Positions 47,861 through 59,803 of a stretch of DNA of 64,000 nt are shown here, in pieces. Source of the stretch: Lithospermum erythrorhizon (taxonomy: Eukaryota > Streptophyta > Magnoliopsida > Boraginales > Boraginaceae); contig JADFUC010000852.1 of NCBI GenBank assembly GCA_019722365.1, positions 1,550,001-1,614,000 on the forward strand. Reading direction: 5' to 3'. The notes beneath the pieces were generated by a model. It had not been told where the DNA came from, searched no databases, and was given only the letters and a program-made list of their open reading frames with translations. The translations under genes were made by a program, and so were the position numbers. Position 1 is the first letter of the stretch. Every line of letters starts with the position of its first letter.

Positions 47861-49142
47861 GAAATGAGTTGTCTTTAAAAAGTTTTCACTTTTGAGCAGT
47901 TAAAATACCCTTAATGAAGAGTATAATTTTATTTTGATAAATTTTAATTACAATAAAAGGCTAAATACAAATCATATAATAGGGTTTTACATGTAAAATA
48001 GGGTATTTTGTGTGAGGACTTTATTACAAGTTGTATATGGTAATAAGCCAAAACGTGAAATAAATTAACCAAACCAACAACTTCAACCTCAAACTTTTCC
48101 AATTTGTTTGAATAATTTAAATTGTGCTTTGAATTGAAAAATTAAAGCATAAATTGAAAATTCAATAATTGAAATAGTGAGGCATGGTGAAATAGTGATG
48201 CGTAATGCGGTTCTTTTGATTCAATTAAGATGCAAGGAGATGTTAATTAACATATCAATTAGGTATTCAATTATTTTTTGTTCAAGTTTTCAACTATTTT
48301 TTTTGGGTCGATTGGTTCAATTAGGGTTCAATTGATGTGTTTTAGTTCAATCGGATTTAATTTCCTATATTTTAGGATTTTAATTAAGATGTCAAATTGA
48401 TGTTTTCTTGGTTGACATTGTTTATCCAAAAAATATGTACATCAAATTTTCAATTGAATATACCGAGCGGAACATGTTCGAACATGTTCGGCTCAGTCGT
48501 GACAGCGAGCCGAGCTTTTGTTTTGAGTTCGACACTTTGAAGTCGAACCGAGACATAAATTCAATGCACCAAGCCGAACTCGAACCCATCAATATTCGGC
48601 TCGTTTACGGTACTAATTATATATGTCATCTATCAACTTTCCTGAAATTTATTTTCTGTTTGTTGGGAAACAAATTGTATGAGATAATGGTACTGTTGGA
48701 ATACCTGAATGATTAAAGTGCTTCACGATGAACATATTTTGAAAAGAATATGTATATACTATCTACGACTACGACTCTAAGAGTAATGCAAACTGTTAGT
48801 CATAAAAGTATAAAACTAAAATATTCTATAAACTTACAAAAAATATTGCATGTAACAGATGAGGAGATATGGAAAAAAAATCAATGAGCTATCAAGATTG
48901 AGGAAGATGATAAAAGTCAAAAGAAATCCATTTTTCATTTCTCTTATCATTTTGAAATAAAATACGAATAGGCAGTAAATTGAGCTCTGGGGTTAGAGTT
49001 ACTCATAGTAATTCAACATTGTACGCAATTCAGTTACCCGTATTTAAATAAGACAGATTAATGCAGTCAATTTAGTGTTAAATGCATATATAATTACTCG
49101 TACGTTTAGTAAGACGTGTGTCGCATTAATCCTTTAATTTAT
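47292..49142. other. Intergenic, repeat-like patches
   Basis: No gene is seen. The patch 47425-47480 is GC-rich (CCGAGTCCCTTCGGCCGCCC), and 48465-48610 carries GTTCGGCTC and GAGCCGAGC motifs typical of hAT subterminal DNA, but ends could not be defined. Confidence 0.35.
47803..47860. repeat. Compound microsatellite (TATC, CT, TA)
   Basis: Short TATC units run into a CT run and then an AT run ending at about 47860. Confidence 0.9.
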
Positions 49143-49394
49143 TACATTGATAAACTCATTAGGCTTCCCGCGGTTAGTCCATCACCGATGTGGGGAGATT
49201 ATAAAGAGATGTACTCGAAGACAGTCCGTAGCCACCAAGCCTGGCCTTGACATAGTCGAGGTAACCCATGACAGAGCCGCGACCGCAGGATTCAACAACA
49301 GTACTTCTTTGCTTGCCGGGGGTCGAACCAGCGCCCGTCATGGGGCGCACGGAAAAGAAGCGACCAGATCGTTGAGATGTGCCCTCGTGGGTTG
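49143..49394. repeat. GC-rich repeat-like segment
   Basis: A 250-bp block of higher GC inside AT-rich DNA contains CCATCACCGATGTGGGGAGA, resembling LTR sequence of some plant TRIM or copia elements. Its open frames on both strands have no known domain. Confidence 0.35.
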
Positions 49395-49608
49395 ACAAAT
49401 GCTATGCAGAGTACTTATTAACTTTATGGGTTGACAATTAAATTAATTAGTAGTACTAGATTAAATTAGTACTTATTAGTAGTACTTATTTACTTTAATT
49501 TGTTGTCTACATCAGATCAGGACTGTCATTTGGTAATAAACAAATGCTATGCAGAGTACTTATTAACTTTATGGGTTGACAATTAAATTAATTAGTAGTA
49601 CTAGATTA
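49395..49608. repeat. Exact 69-bp direct repeat, offset 145
   Basis: The segment beginning ACAAATGCTATGCAGAGTAC and ending AGTACTAGATTA occurs at 49395-49463 and again at 49540-49608 without a difference, indicating a recent local duplication. Confidence 0.9.
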
Positions 49609-50318
49609 TCATGTACCTCATCAATATGTTTATTTTCATTTATAAGTAAGCATTTCATTTACCAATGCAATTTTTTGCATTGAAGTTTATAATGTCTCAT
49701 AAGATTCTTTTTTATTGGTTGATATCATTTCTATTTTCTTGAAAATTGTATAATCAATGATTTTTTAATAAAGCTACTCTTTCTCCTAAGCGATCAAATA
49801 GAATTGAGGCAGAGAGCGAAATCAATTATCCTAATTAGGCCGGCCACGCTCAGAACCATTTGCATGCAACATTAGATGTGCCGTTAACTGACATTGATTA
49901 GCAATAAATCCATCTAAAGCACTTCAATCTTTTATATAAGTCGTCTCAATAATGTTATAAAGAACAAGTATGATGAAGTAGCCAGGGATAGATCATAAAT
50001 TATTATTGTGAAGATTTACGAAAGTCTGAAACATCAAAACGTTACATTTTATTATTATGCTAGACATATTTAACACGACATGCTATGGAAATTATGGAAC
50101 AAAATAAAACTAATTAAAGCACATTCAACAGAAAATTAGTTTTGTAAATTATTAGTGGTATATACAATTTTTAATGACCAGGCCGGAATATCATAATAAA
50201 AGGAATCACTACTGGTTCAGCTCATCATGGTTATGTCTTGGAGAAATAATGATGAGAACATAGTTTTTGCTTTTTGGTACATATGAAGGCCAAGACAAAA
50301 TTATAATGATCAATCATT

Positions 50319-51345
50319 TTAGCTTATTGAGATGGATCCGACCATACAACAATATTGAGAAGGATCCGAAAGTTATTATGATTATTAATCGATTATTGTT
50401 ATTGAGACAAGTTATTTATTTTATTGTTAGTAGAGTTGTATTAGGTTTAGGTTTAGTGGTTGCCTATAAATATAGATAACCTCTCTTATTCAATTTATTA
50501 TTATTATCCGAGATCCAGCGAGATGTTGGGTACCTATGTCTGACGAGTCCTATACGTGTCCAATAGTAACAATGGCGAGCCTTATAAGCACCGATCTTAT
50601 GGCAACGGTTTAAGTAATCAATTCATGACGTAGTTGCACCGATCTAATATAACAATAGAAGTGGTCTATATTTATAGACAAATAACTTAACCTTATATAA
50701 TTGAACTAGGCCCAATAGTAAACCTAAACATAATACTCCATCTTCTCAATATTTTTGTATGATCAGACCCATCTCAATAATATCAATTAAAAATCATTAT
50801 ATTCAAAAAAGTATTTCATGAAAACACACACAAAAAACATATTTTGTAGTGGTTGAAATAAGCGAAATATATTGTATACTCATGAACACATGCTAAAAGT
50901 AACAATTGACCAATTAAAAACAGGATTGATTGGAAACTTGTTATTGCAAGAGAAGAAGAATAAAAACACTCTGGATTGGAAAATAAACATTAAAACATAT
51001 GAAGGGAAGGAAGTACCAAAACATTAAGAAAAACTATATGAATGTCTAACGGAAGAAAAAAAACCCACATAAACAACTTAATTTTGACGGAAAAAAAAAT
51101 ATCTAAATGAAATTTTGGGGATAAGTATCACATAGTAGAAAATTCACCTGTAAAGTAGAGGAATTTTAGTGGCTCAAAGTCAATAACTCTTATACCATGA
51201 CAAATTCTAATGAGAAAATATTTTATTAATGATAATTGTCATAATGAATACAATAACCTATATTTAGAGACAAATAAATTAACCTAATATAATTGGATTA
51301 GGCCCAATACTAAACCTAAACATAATACTAATATATCATAGCTTT
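50319..51345 (-). repeat. Cluster of related LTR-like segments, one with a PBS-like site
   Basis: A 70-bp segment containing AGGCCCAATA and AAACCTAAACATAATAC occurs at 50667-50736 and 51259-51328, and a partial inverted copy lies near 50434-50480. On the minus strand a Met-tRNA primer-site-like TGGTATAAGAGT lies at 51186-51197, so the right copy reads as an LTR in minus orientation. The inner part is non-coding. Decayed non-autonomous LTR element or nested copies. Confidence 0.5.
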
Positions 51346-52862
51346 CAAATCCTTCTTAATACTCTTCTATGTCATATCCTTCTCAATATAGCCTGTCCAT
51401 TTCGCTTCAGGAATCCTCACATGCAATTATTTCTTCTACTATATCTTATTTGTATATTATATGAGTATATATGTTTATTCCAGCTATACAACAAGGGAGT
51501 ATATATGGATTCTTGCATTGATTTTACTCTTTTATTTCGATCACTGGCTAGAAACTATGGTTGAAAACATAGAACGCAACCCTACATTTGGATTCGCCTG
51601 GCTAATACTTCCACAAAGTTCATGTAAATAGTTGCTTGGGGGGAGGGAATGAATTCCATATAACATAATGTGGTGCACTACTATCATATCCCATAGAAAA
51701 TGCACGTTAGAGAAAATCAAGTAATGAACTAGTAACATGTAATGTTTATTATTGTCCTGTTTATTAACATGCTCACGGTTGGTAGACTATCTTTTCTCAT
51801 GATACTCTATATGAGAGGTGAAAGTAGAATTGTTATTAGTCCGTATATTATAGACCAAGAGCGTCAGCTTTATTATGTATAATTAACTACTGACCCCATA
51901 TTTGGTTTGAAGGGAGGAAGATGAGAGAGTAAAAATGGAGATTGATATTCTCTCCAATTTAAAACAACTGAATTTTTTAAAGTATATGGAGATAAATCTT
52001 TATCTTGATTCTTTCTTTTGATTATATTATTAAAAAATTAAAAATTAATATTATGAAAGTATTTTAAAAGACGAATCCAATTATATAAATTTATATTTTT
52101 TAAAATAATGAATAATTAATAATTGATGGTCAAAGTTCAATTTCAAAAAAATTAAACGTCAATTATTTTAAATTGCAAGGGTATATGAATTATTTAATTC
52201 ATAATTTAGCACACACGCACATATTTTCCTTCACTCCAAACAAATAAAGGCACTAAGATATTTACATATCTTTTAAGTTTTTATTAAAAGAAAATTGATA
52301 GAATGATGCATTACTACAAATTCGAATATGATCGAACTTGAAATGATGGAGCAATTCTTGAACTATATGACATAGATATCTTGTGCTGCTATTATTATTC
52401 TTCTATTTTGTAACTATTACACCTAAAAAATAATTACAAATTATTAGAAGTAAGAGAGATATGTCTCTATTGAAATTCAAATCCAAAATTTATTGGTTGA
52501 AGGTTTGGAATGGATGACATTAGAGTAGAAGTCAATTATATATACTTTAGTTACTACGGAGTAGTTATTGTCAGGGATTACCACCCTAATTACGATAAAT
52601 TACGCCCTCTAATCATTATCTATCGTAATTTTTTATTGATCCATGTCACGGACTCAGATCATATACATCTCTAATATCTCTAATATGATGTGGACCGTGG
52701 ACCCCACTCGTATAACTTAAATGTTGTACTCCATATAATGAATTTCCATAATATTAGATGTTGTACTCTGTATAATAAATTTTCATAATATGAACTCAAT
52801 CATATCCAACAAGATAGCACTTGGTCCCTTTTGGACATTACAGATGTAGAGTTCTCAATGGT
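51346..52862. other. Intergenic, no gene seen
   Basis: AT-rich DNA without recognisable genes. Confidence 0.5.
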
Positions 52863-53081
52863 TTTCCTCCAATCCAAAATAATACATATTTGATTTTTTT
52901 TAAATTAAATTTTAATCATCAATTATTAATTATTCATTATTTAAAAAAATATAAACTTCATAGAATTGGATTCATTTTTAAAAATATTTTCATAATATTA
53001 GTTTTTTAATAATACAATTAAACGATTAAATATTTATCTCGATATATGTGAAAAGATCAAATTATTTTGGATCGGAGGAAG
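52863..53081. mobile_element. Degenerate Stowaway-type MITE
   Basis: The left end TTCCTCCAATCCAAAATAAT and the reverse-strand right end CTTCCTCCGATCCAAAATAA form inverted repeats of Stowaway type around an AT-rich interior. The flanking TA is clear only on the right. Confidence 0.65.
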
Positions 53082-54064
53082 TATTTGTTAAGATATGAAG
53101 TTGAACTAACAAGCTTTACTCATTCTTATTTTTCAGACTTTTCTTGTTTGAATTTTCTGTACTTATCTTTAATCTCTCAATGTTTTTCTCATGCATATCA
53201 CTTCTCTTATCACTCTTACCATTTCTATTCCCCCACCAACTAAAATCAAACACGTCCGACAGACATTTTGACAGCAACACCCACACCCACGTGGCTTCAA
53301 TCCATTGGTCGCTAAAACTTCCCTAAAATATCAATCTTGCTATTCTATTTATAGATAGTGAAGTTAGGTAGTGCTATTAACATGTTTAAATAATTTATTT
53401 TTATTATTTTAAATTTTTATAAATTTATTTAGTTATTTTAAGTTTTTTAGGAGTCAAATTATAAAGTATATATATTATTGTGCCGTAATTATTATATTTA
53501 ATACGTATAAAGTTTAATTTTTATGAGTGTTATATCTTAAGATCTTTCGGTGGCATGTTATTTGTGATTATCTTGTATATTAAGGATGCTGTCAGCATCA
53601 TTTTAATATTGAATATCTTGTATCTTAAAAAAACAAATTCTATTAAGATTCTTAATAGCACGGTAACCGTTCCGATAGTCGATTAAGATTTCATCATGTT
53701 TTTTTCTTTTTATTATTTCTAAAGATTAATAAATTTTAATGTAATGTAACAAACGTCATCGCATAAAATATAACATAAAATCCATACTCGTTATATCATA
53801 AAAACCTCCTTAAATTGAGCCCATATTCACCTCCAATTATTGATCATTCCCCTAATCTCTCTGTATTCTTGCTGGCATTTTCCATTGGCCTCTGTTCTCT
53901 ACTCTTTTCTCACACATTCTTCATTCTTTCTCCTTACAAAATACCTCCAAAACCTCTCTATACTTCAATCAATCAATACCCTATTCATCAAAATACAATA
54001 TTTTCTTGAAGTAAACTCAAGAAAAATAAATTCAATTCAATACAATACAATTTTAGAAACAAGA
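53082..54064. other. Promoter and 5' UTR region of the DUF538 gene
   Basis: AT-rich DNA. An upstream in-frame ATG at 53840 would add 75 low-complexity residues ahead of the signal peptide and is judged untranslated leader. No other gene is seen. Confidence 0.4.
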
Positions 54065-54559
54065 ATGGTTTCATCCAAAACATTCTTTTTTTTTCTTTGC
54101 ATTATATCATTCACATCAACTTGCATCAATTCACAAGCTTCAACAATATATGAAGTTCTTAAAGAACATGGATTGCCAATGGGGTTACTTCCAAAAGGCG
54201 TAAAGGAATTCGCCTTAGACGAAAATGGAAAGTTTGTAGTACACTTAGATCAACCCTGCAATGCAAAATTTGAGAATGAAATACATTATGATAGGAATGT
54301 TACAGGCATTTTGAGTTATGGGCAGATTGATGGGTTGTCTGGAATTTCTGCTCAGGAGTTGTTCTTGTGGTTTCCAGTGAAGGAGATTCGAGTTGATGTT
54401 CCAAGTTCAGGGTTGATTTATTTTGATGTTGGGGTTGTTTCGAAACAGTTTTCACTTTCGTCTTTCGAGTCTCCAAGAGATTGTATTGCTGTTCAGTTGT
54501 TTGATCTTCAATTGAGAGATGGGAAGCATATAGTAGAGGCTTTGTCTAAGGTCTTGTAG
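54065..54559 (+). CDS. DUF538 secreted protein
   Basis: A 164-residue single-exon frame. The start at 54065 is chosen because a good signal peptide (SSKTFFFFLCIISFTSTCIN) follows directly. Then comes the DUF538 domain: TIYEVLKEHGLPMGLLPKGV near the start, FALDENGKFVVHLDQPC, GILSYGQIDGLSGISAQELF, LWFPVKEIRVDVPSSGLIYF and VGVVSKQFSLSSFESPRDC. DUF538 proteins are small plant proteins of uncertain function; a chlorophyll-hydrolysing role and stress links have been proposed for some. A possible splice donor at 54550 (AAG|GTCTTG) just before the stop allows an alternative C-terminus (see findings). Confidence 0.92.
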   Translation: MVSSKTFFFFLCIISFTSTCINSQASTIYEVLKEHGLPMGLLPKGVKEFALDENGKFVVHLDQPCNAKFENEIHYDRNVTGILSYGQIDGLSGISAQELFLWFPVKEIRVDVPSSGLIYFDVGVVSKQFSLSSFESPRDCIAVQLFDLQLRDGKHIVEALSKVL

Positions 54560-55007
54560 TTTGTTTTATTGATATTGATTCATTTTGTAATTAAAGTGAT
54601 TTCATTTGGATTTTGGAATATAGTTTGTTTGATGAATACAATGTTTATTGGGTTATAGAGAGCTGAAATTTCATGTTGGTCAATGACCTTGTAAAAGAGA
54701 GACACATCATTGGAATAGAGAAGCTATCAATAATTTTGCTATTTTGAGTTGTATAAATCAAAATCATGTTAATGGTTGACTAATTAACATGCCCGAATGA
54801 CTTCTCCTGGGGGTAATGTGACACTATTGGTTTCAATCAATGTTTATCACAAATTTGATATCTTCATGTATTGTTTCATTCTTTTGCTTAGTTAATTTAA
54901 TACTTAAATCATTTGTTTTATGCAATATTTGGATTGAGTAATTTGATACACTCCTTTTTCTGTTTTTGTTAGTTTGAGAACTTACATTTCAATTGATCTA
55001 TAACCAG
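54560..55007. other. DUF538 3' UTR or possible intron
   Basis: Non-coding in the main gene model. It would be an intron if the alternative exon at 55008 is real. Confidence 0.4.
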
Positions 55008-55145
55008 AGTCGGTTAGCAGAGCTGAAATCCAAGGGTGTTTATGAACATGAAGGTCCTGCACTGGCTACTCTCTGGAGGTCAAGAGGATTAATGCAGAAA
55101 AATAGGTCAATCAAGTATTCACAAATTCATCTTGTATCAGCGTGA
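55008..55145 (+). other. Exon-like open stretch of unknown origin
   Basis: After an acceptor-like CTATAACCAG, 45 codons stay open, with protein-like composition (SRLAELKSKGVYEHEG, then ATLWRSRGLMQKN), up to a stop at 55145. I do not recognise the peptide. It is in phase with a potential donor at the end of the DUF538 frame. It may be an alternative last exon, a gene fragment, or chance. Confidence 0.25.
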
Positions 55146-56030
55146 AAGCAGAGGGTCTTAGATAGATTAGCAGCTTGTATCTCAGTGTGCTTGCTTTCTT
55201 GCGGTCTCATGCATAGTTCCAAGTCTCCCAATTAGTGCTTTCGGGGCCTCGGTACCTAACTATTAGTGCTCTCGAAGCCTACTGTTAACGATCCGAATCG
55301 AACCGAATTTGCACCAACACTACTCGAGAAACATAATAATAATAGGTTGGCTGGTGATGTTACAATGTTCATGTTTTTCCAACAAGATGAAGAAGATTAA
55401 ATAAATAGGTTGAGGTTGGTTTTTTTTCCTTTCCAAATTTACAAAGGTGCCAACATTTTATCAAAATGACGCTTTCAAATTTTTTTATTTTATCCTTAGA
55501 TTGCTTATAAGATGAGATAAGAAAAGCATAGTTAAAACACATTCCTAATGATCTTTTGTAGAAAATGACTTCCAATGAGAATGAAAAAGAGAACTTTAAT
55601 CTGATGTGAGAATTGAATTCAAAATAGCCTCCCGTCTCCATTCATTATCAAATCGATAATAAATACTGTAAACAAATCGAACTTTTTTGAATTTCAATAG
55701 ATTCCATAAAAAATCTAGTTAGAATTTAGTCCCTTAGACTATCCTAGAAAGAGAGCTATATTGAATCTTGGTGGAGAGGAATGTTGAATGAGAGATGATA
55801 TAAAGCAATGATTGATGGTTTCACATGCTTAAAAATACGGCGCAGCTGGATTCATGGAAATATATAGTTGTCATTGCGGAGCTCCAGATGGTCTTGTGAC
55901 ATGGAATAATATCAACTTGACTTATTTTATTAACAACTCTGCGTTCTCACTGCTACAGTAGTACAGTATGATTTTGATTGAATTATATTTGAATATTTTT
56001 CAAAATGGCACATAGTGATGATTGGTTAAT
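55146..56030. other. Intergenic, no gene seen
   Basis: AT-rich DNA without a supported reading frame. Confidence 0.5.
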
Positions 56031-57450
56031 AATAGGGGTTCGGTTGGACTCGGATAAAAAACTGGTGCAGTTCGTCCGTCCCGATTAGGCGGTTTTCGGA
56101 TAAAACAGTCGACGGACCAATTTTTGAAGTAAAATTTTTTACAAGACCGGACCGGATCCGGTTATTGGTCCGGTCAGACCGGATTATAACCGATCCGGTC
56201 CGGTTTACTATTTAATTTTTTTAAAATAAAATTAATAAACAACCTAAACTAATCAAGTAATGAGTAAAGTAGTTTGCCTAATGCCTATTCTCTCATTTTT
56301 TCTCCAACAGCGTGAAGATTCAAGACCCCTATTGCCAGGTGTACTCACAGCATCTAAGGAAGTCTCCTACATTCTCATCAAGTATGGTTCACCCCATTAA
56401 ATCATCTTCATTTTACATTTTAACTTGTTCTCTATTTTTGATTATGTTATTATTTCTATTTGATTATGTTTAATTTTAGTTTATTATCTCAATTTTTTTA
56501 TATCAAATTTGTTTATTATTTTTAGTTATTATTTCGAATTTGTTTATTAATTTTAGTTATTTTTCGAATGTTATTATTTGTTTAAGTTTATTGATTTGTT
56601 TAATTTTGAATGTTTAAGTTTAGTTACGTAATTTGAATTTGTTTATTATTTTTAGTTATTATTTGAATTTGTTTATTAATTTTAGTTATTTTTTTGAATG
56701 TTATTATTTGTTTAAGTTTATTGATTTGTTTAATTTCGAATGTTTAAGTTTATTATTTCTTTAATTTCGAATGTTTAATTTTTTCTAATATTTGATTATG
56801 AATGAGTTATGTTTTTTATATTTCTAGATTTATTTTGAAGTATATGTTTGAAGTAGTATATGTGAAAATTGAAAATTGTGTTTGTTTTTATTTTGGTTAG
56901 TTATGTTTGTTGTTTTTGGATTTTTATATTTGAAAATTAGGCATTAGTTGATTTTAGACAATAACTTAGTATCATTTTAGGCCAGATAGTTGATTACAAT
57001 AGCTTATTTTAGTATATATTTGTTTGTTTGTGTTCTACCAGGAGTTAATATGACTGAACCATCTGGATCGATTCCTACATTTGAACTTTATTATTATTCT
57101 TGTTTTTGGACATTTGAACTTATTATTATTATTATTTTTTGACATTTGGAGTTTTGAACTCTATTATTGTTATTATTTTGGATTTTGGTGATTTTTACTA
57201 TTTTCTTTGGTTTGTCCTACTTGGGTTTTGCTTGTTTTGTTCACTTTGTTGTGTTTGATGCTTGTCAGTTGCGTTTGGATGTTGTTATTGGTTTCGTATG
57301 ATCTAGTTTTTTGTTAGTCGAAAAGGAATTAAATAGGAAGCCCCAAAATAGAATGTAAATGTGTGTTAATGAGGCGGCCCAATAACAAAGACCCCAAAAT
57401 CGAATCGGTCCGTGCCGGTTTACGTTGACGGACGGTTTTTTAATCATAAA
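56031..57450. mobile_element. hAT-like non-autonomous element, ends uncertain
   Basis: The left part starts TAGGGGTTCGGTTGGACTCG and continues with GGACCGGATCCGG-type motifs (56040-56205). The right part (57395-57440) has CGGTCCGTGCCGGTTTACG and GACGGACGG, partly the inverse of the left subterminal region. The interior is AT-rich and non-coding. No target duplication was confirmed. Confidence 0.5.
56521..56752. repeat. Tandem duplication, period about 130
   Basis: A segment with TTTAGTTATTATTT, GTTATTATTTGTTTAAG and TTGATTTGTTTAATTT is present twice (from 56521 and from 56651) with few differences, inside the hAT-like element. Confidence 0.8.
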
Positions 57451-59004
57451 CTTTCCCTAAAATTTACTCCTCATATTACTTTATCAAATTTTTTCAACTT
57501 TTATATAAAACTAGATTCCCTATTTTGTACCCATAACTATTAAAACATGTTTTATAATGATTTATTGTTACATAAAAAATATTAAAAAGTACAAGAGAAA
57601 GATAGATAAACTACTATAATAATAATGAAAGTACAAATAGGCTAAGTGTAGATATACACTCAACTGATGTCTGGCGGATTATTTATGTAGGACCTATTTA
57701 CAATGAAGAATTTGATTTTTTACATAAAGTGTAGCATTTTGCAATTGGCGAACCTATATACAAGATAGGAGAACTTTTAAGCACTCTTGTGCAGGTGCTC
57801 TTATGATTTGTAATCTTGGTTTCCTTGGATTTCATGGAAGAAAATGGAGTAATTTACATGTTATACTTGTCTAACCATGATTTGATTAACTCGATAGGAT
57901 TTATAATCGATAAACTTGACAATCTTTTGAGATAAAAACATAAAAATGATATATTGTTTCGTCTCGTTTTGAAAGCTAAAAGGAATAGCATTGTATGGGA
58001 ACCCCATATGTCTATTTGGATGATTCAATTTGTTTGGCTGTTAAATTGGATCACTAAAGAATACTGCCCTTATTAGTTATTTCCATTCGCCTAAAATTGA
58101 TAATCCAAGTTACCAAGTATGAATTATCACCACTAAGCCACTAACCAGTACAAGAACTAAGAAGCAAGAGCCGGAATTGATCGTATTGGATAATGGTTGT
58201 CCATCTTTTAGATACTGCCATACTGGATGACCAACCCAAACTATAGGATATATACTTAGATTATGGATCAACCCATTCCTTTCGACCCAAAAATTGTGGG
58301 TCAAGTTTTTTTTTTTGACAGTCAAGTAGAAGTAGCCAACTAGCCAAGTAAGCCAAGTATGCAACTTGCTTCCTCTCCTTTTTCGCAACTACGTACTGCT
58401 TACAAGGTCCATCAATTCACCCTATACGTTATGGTACTACAAGTAGATTAAAAAGAGAATCATTTCGAATTTTTGAGTGACGTTGAGACTTATACTTGGT
58501 GATGTTATCCTACCATCCGGTCCGATATCAAGCAAGAAATTTGGATCGGAAACTATTATCGATCCGATCCAAATATTAGGTAAAAAATTTGGACCGGAAG
58601 CGGACCCATAACTTATTGGGTGGATACTCGGTCCGGTCCCGAGTGGGACTCATTTTATTAAAAAATTTGGGTATTTCGGTCTAAATTTTCAATATTTTGG
58701 TCCGAATTTTGAGTATTTTCGAAGTATCCAAAATTTCGGGTTACCGATCAGGGTCTAATCGTGTATCAATTAAAAAGCAATATCCGTTCCTGGATTGCTA
58801 GCCTACCGGATGAGGTTCGATCCAGATAAAATCGGTCTGGTTCTCGAATGATTTCCTGTTTACTCAGACCACTAACAACTCACTTATACTATGTATGACA
58901 TATGCTCAACATATATGATGTCGTTCCAATGTAACCTAAAACATATTCCGTATATGCAAGAAAAGATTGAATAAAACAGTTCGAAAGGAGAAAGAAAAAC
59001 AAGC
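57451..59004. other. Intergenic with repeat-like patch
   Basis: No gene is seen. The part 58510-58860 carries ATCCGGTCCGATAT, GGTCCGGTCCCGAG and GGATGAGGTTCGATCC, again transposon-like subterminal sequence without definable ends. Confidence 0.4.
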
Positions 59005-59012
59005 TCTGGATT

Positions 59013-59795
59013 AGGCCTGTGAACGAACCTGAAAGTTCGATTTGGTTTGATACATTCAGCTCGAAGAACCCCGGTTTGAGGCTCGATTCGGTGAATGAAA
59101 AGTCGAGCAGAGCTTTTTAAAATGATATTCGCCGAACCGGACAGAACGGTCCGAAATTATTCGGTCCGCACATTAAAGGGCCAAATTTTTATTGATAAAC
59201 TTGATACCCAACCTCAGCCCTGGTCCATTACTGATGTAGAGATTAGAGAATAGAGATTTAGGTTTAAACCCCCCTCCCCCAAATCATTTCTCTCCATCAT
59301 GTCTCTCTCATCCGCCGATTCACTCTCTCCAAACCATCTTCTCCATCTCATCTCTTCATCTCTTGTAGTCTTGTAGAGTGTAGACTGTAGTCTTATTACT
59401 TGAAGTTAATGCACTTGTTATTTGTTTACTTTTGATTGATAATTATTTACTTTGAATTGTCAAACTTTTATCTCATTTTGGGACTTTTATTTTTTGTATT
59501 GTCAAATTCTGAATTTATATTAGTTATATGTTGGTGGATTGTAAGGTTGTAATATTATTTTCAGTTTCAGAGATAAGATAGAAAAATAGATAATTAAATG
59601 ATTCGGATCGAATTATTTTCGAACCGTCGGAAAATTCGGATCGAAAAACCCTTCGAACTCGAACTCTAACCTTAAAAGGTTCGTCGAATTCGGACCGAAC
59701 CGAACCTTAGACGAACCGAACCTTACGTTCGGTAGACGACGAGCCGAATACGAACCTACCATAGTTTGATATGGTTTGGTCCGTTTAAAGGCCTA
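59013..59795. mobile_element. Non-autonomous hAT element, 783 bp
   Basis: The ends are TAGGCCTGTGAACGAACC on the left and TAGGCCTTTAAACGGACC on the reverse strand at the right, flanked by an exact 8-bp duplication CTCTGGAT (59005-59012 and 59796-59803). Subterminal TTCGGTTCG-like repeats are dense near 59585-59760. No transposase. Confidence 0.92.
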
Positions 59796-59803
59796 CTCTG
59801 GAT

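Noticed and set aside
49147..49398. Overlapping plus and minus frames of 74-82 codons
   Set aside because: They lie in a GC-rich repeat block on both strands and match no family.
53840..54064. N-terminal extension of the DUF538 protein from an upstream ATG
   Set aside because: The added 75 residues are low-complexity leader-like sequence and would place the signal peptide in the middle of the protein.
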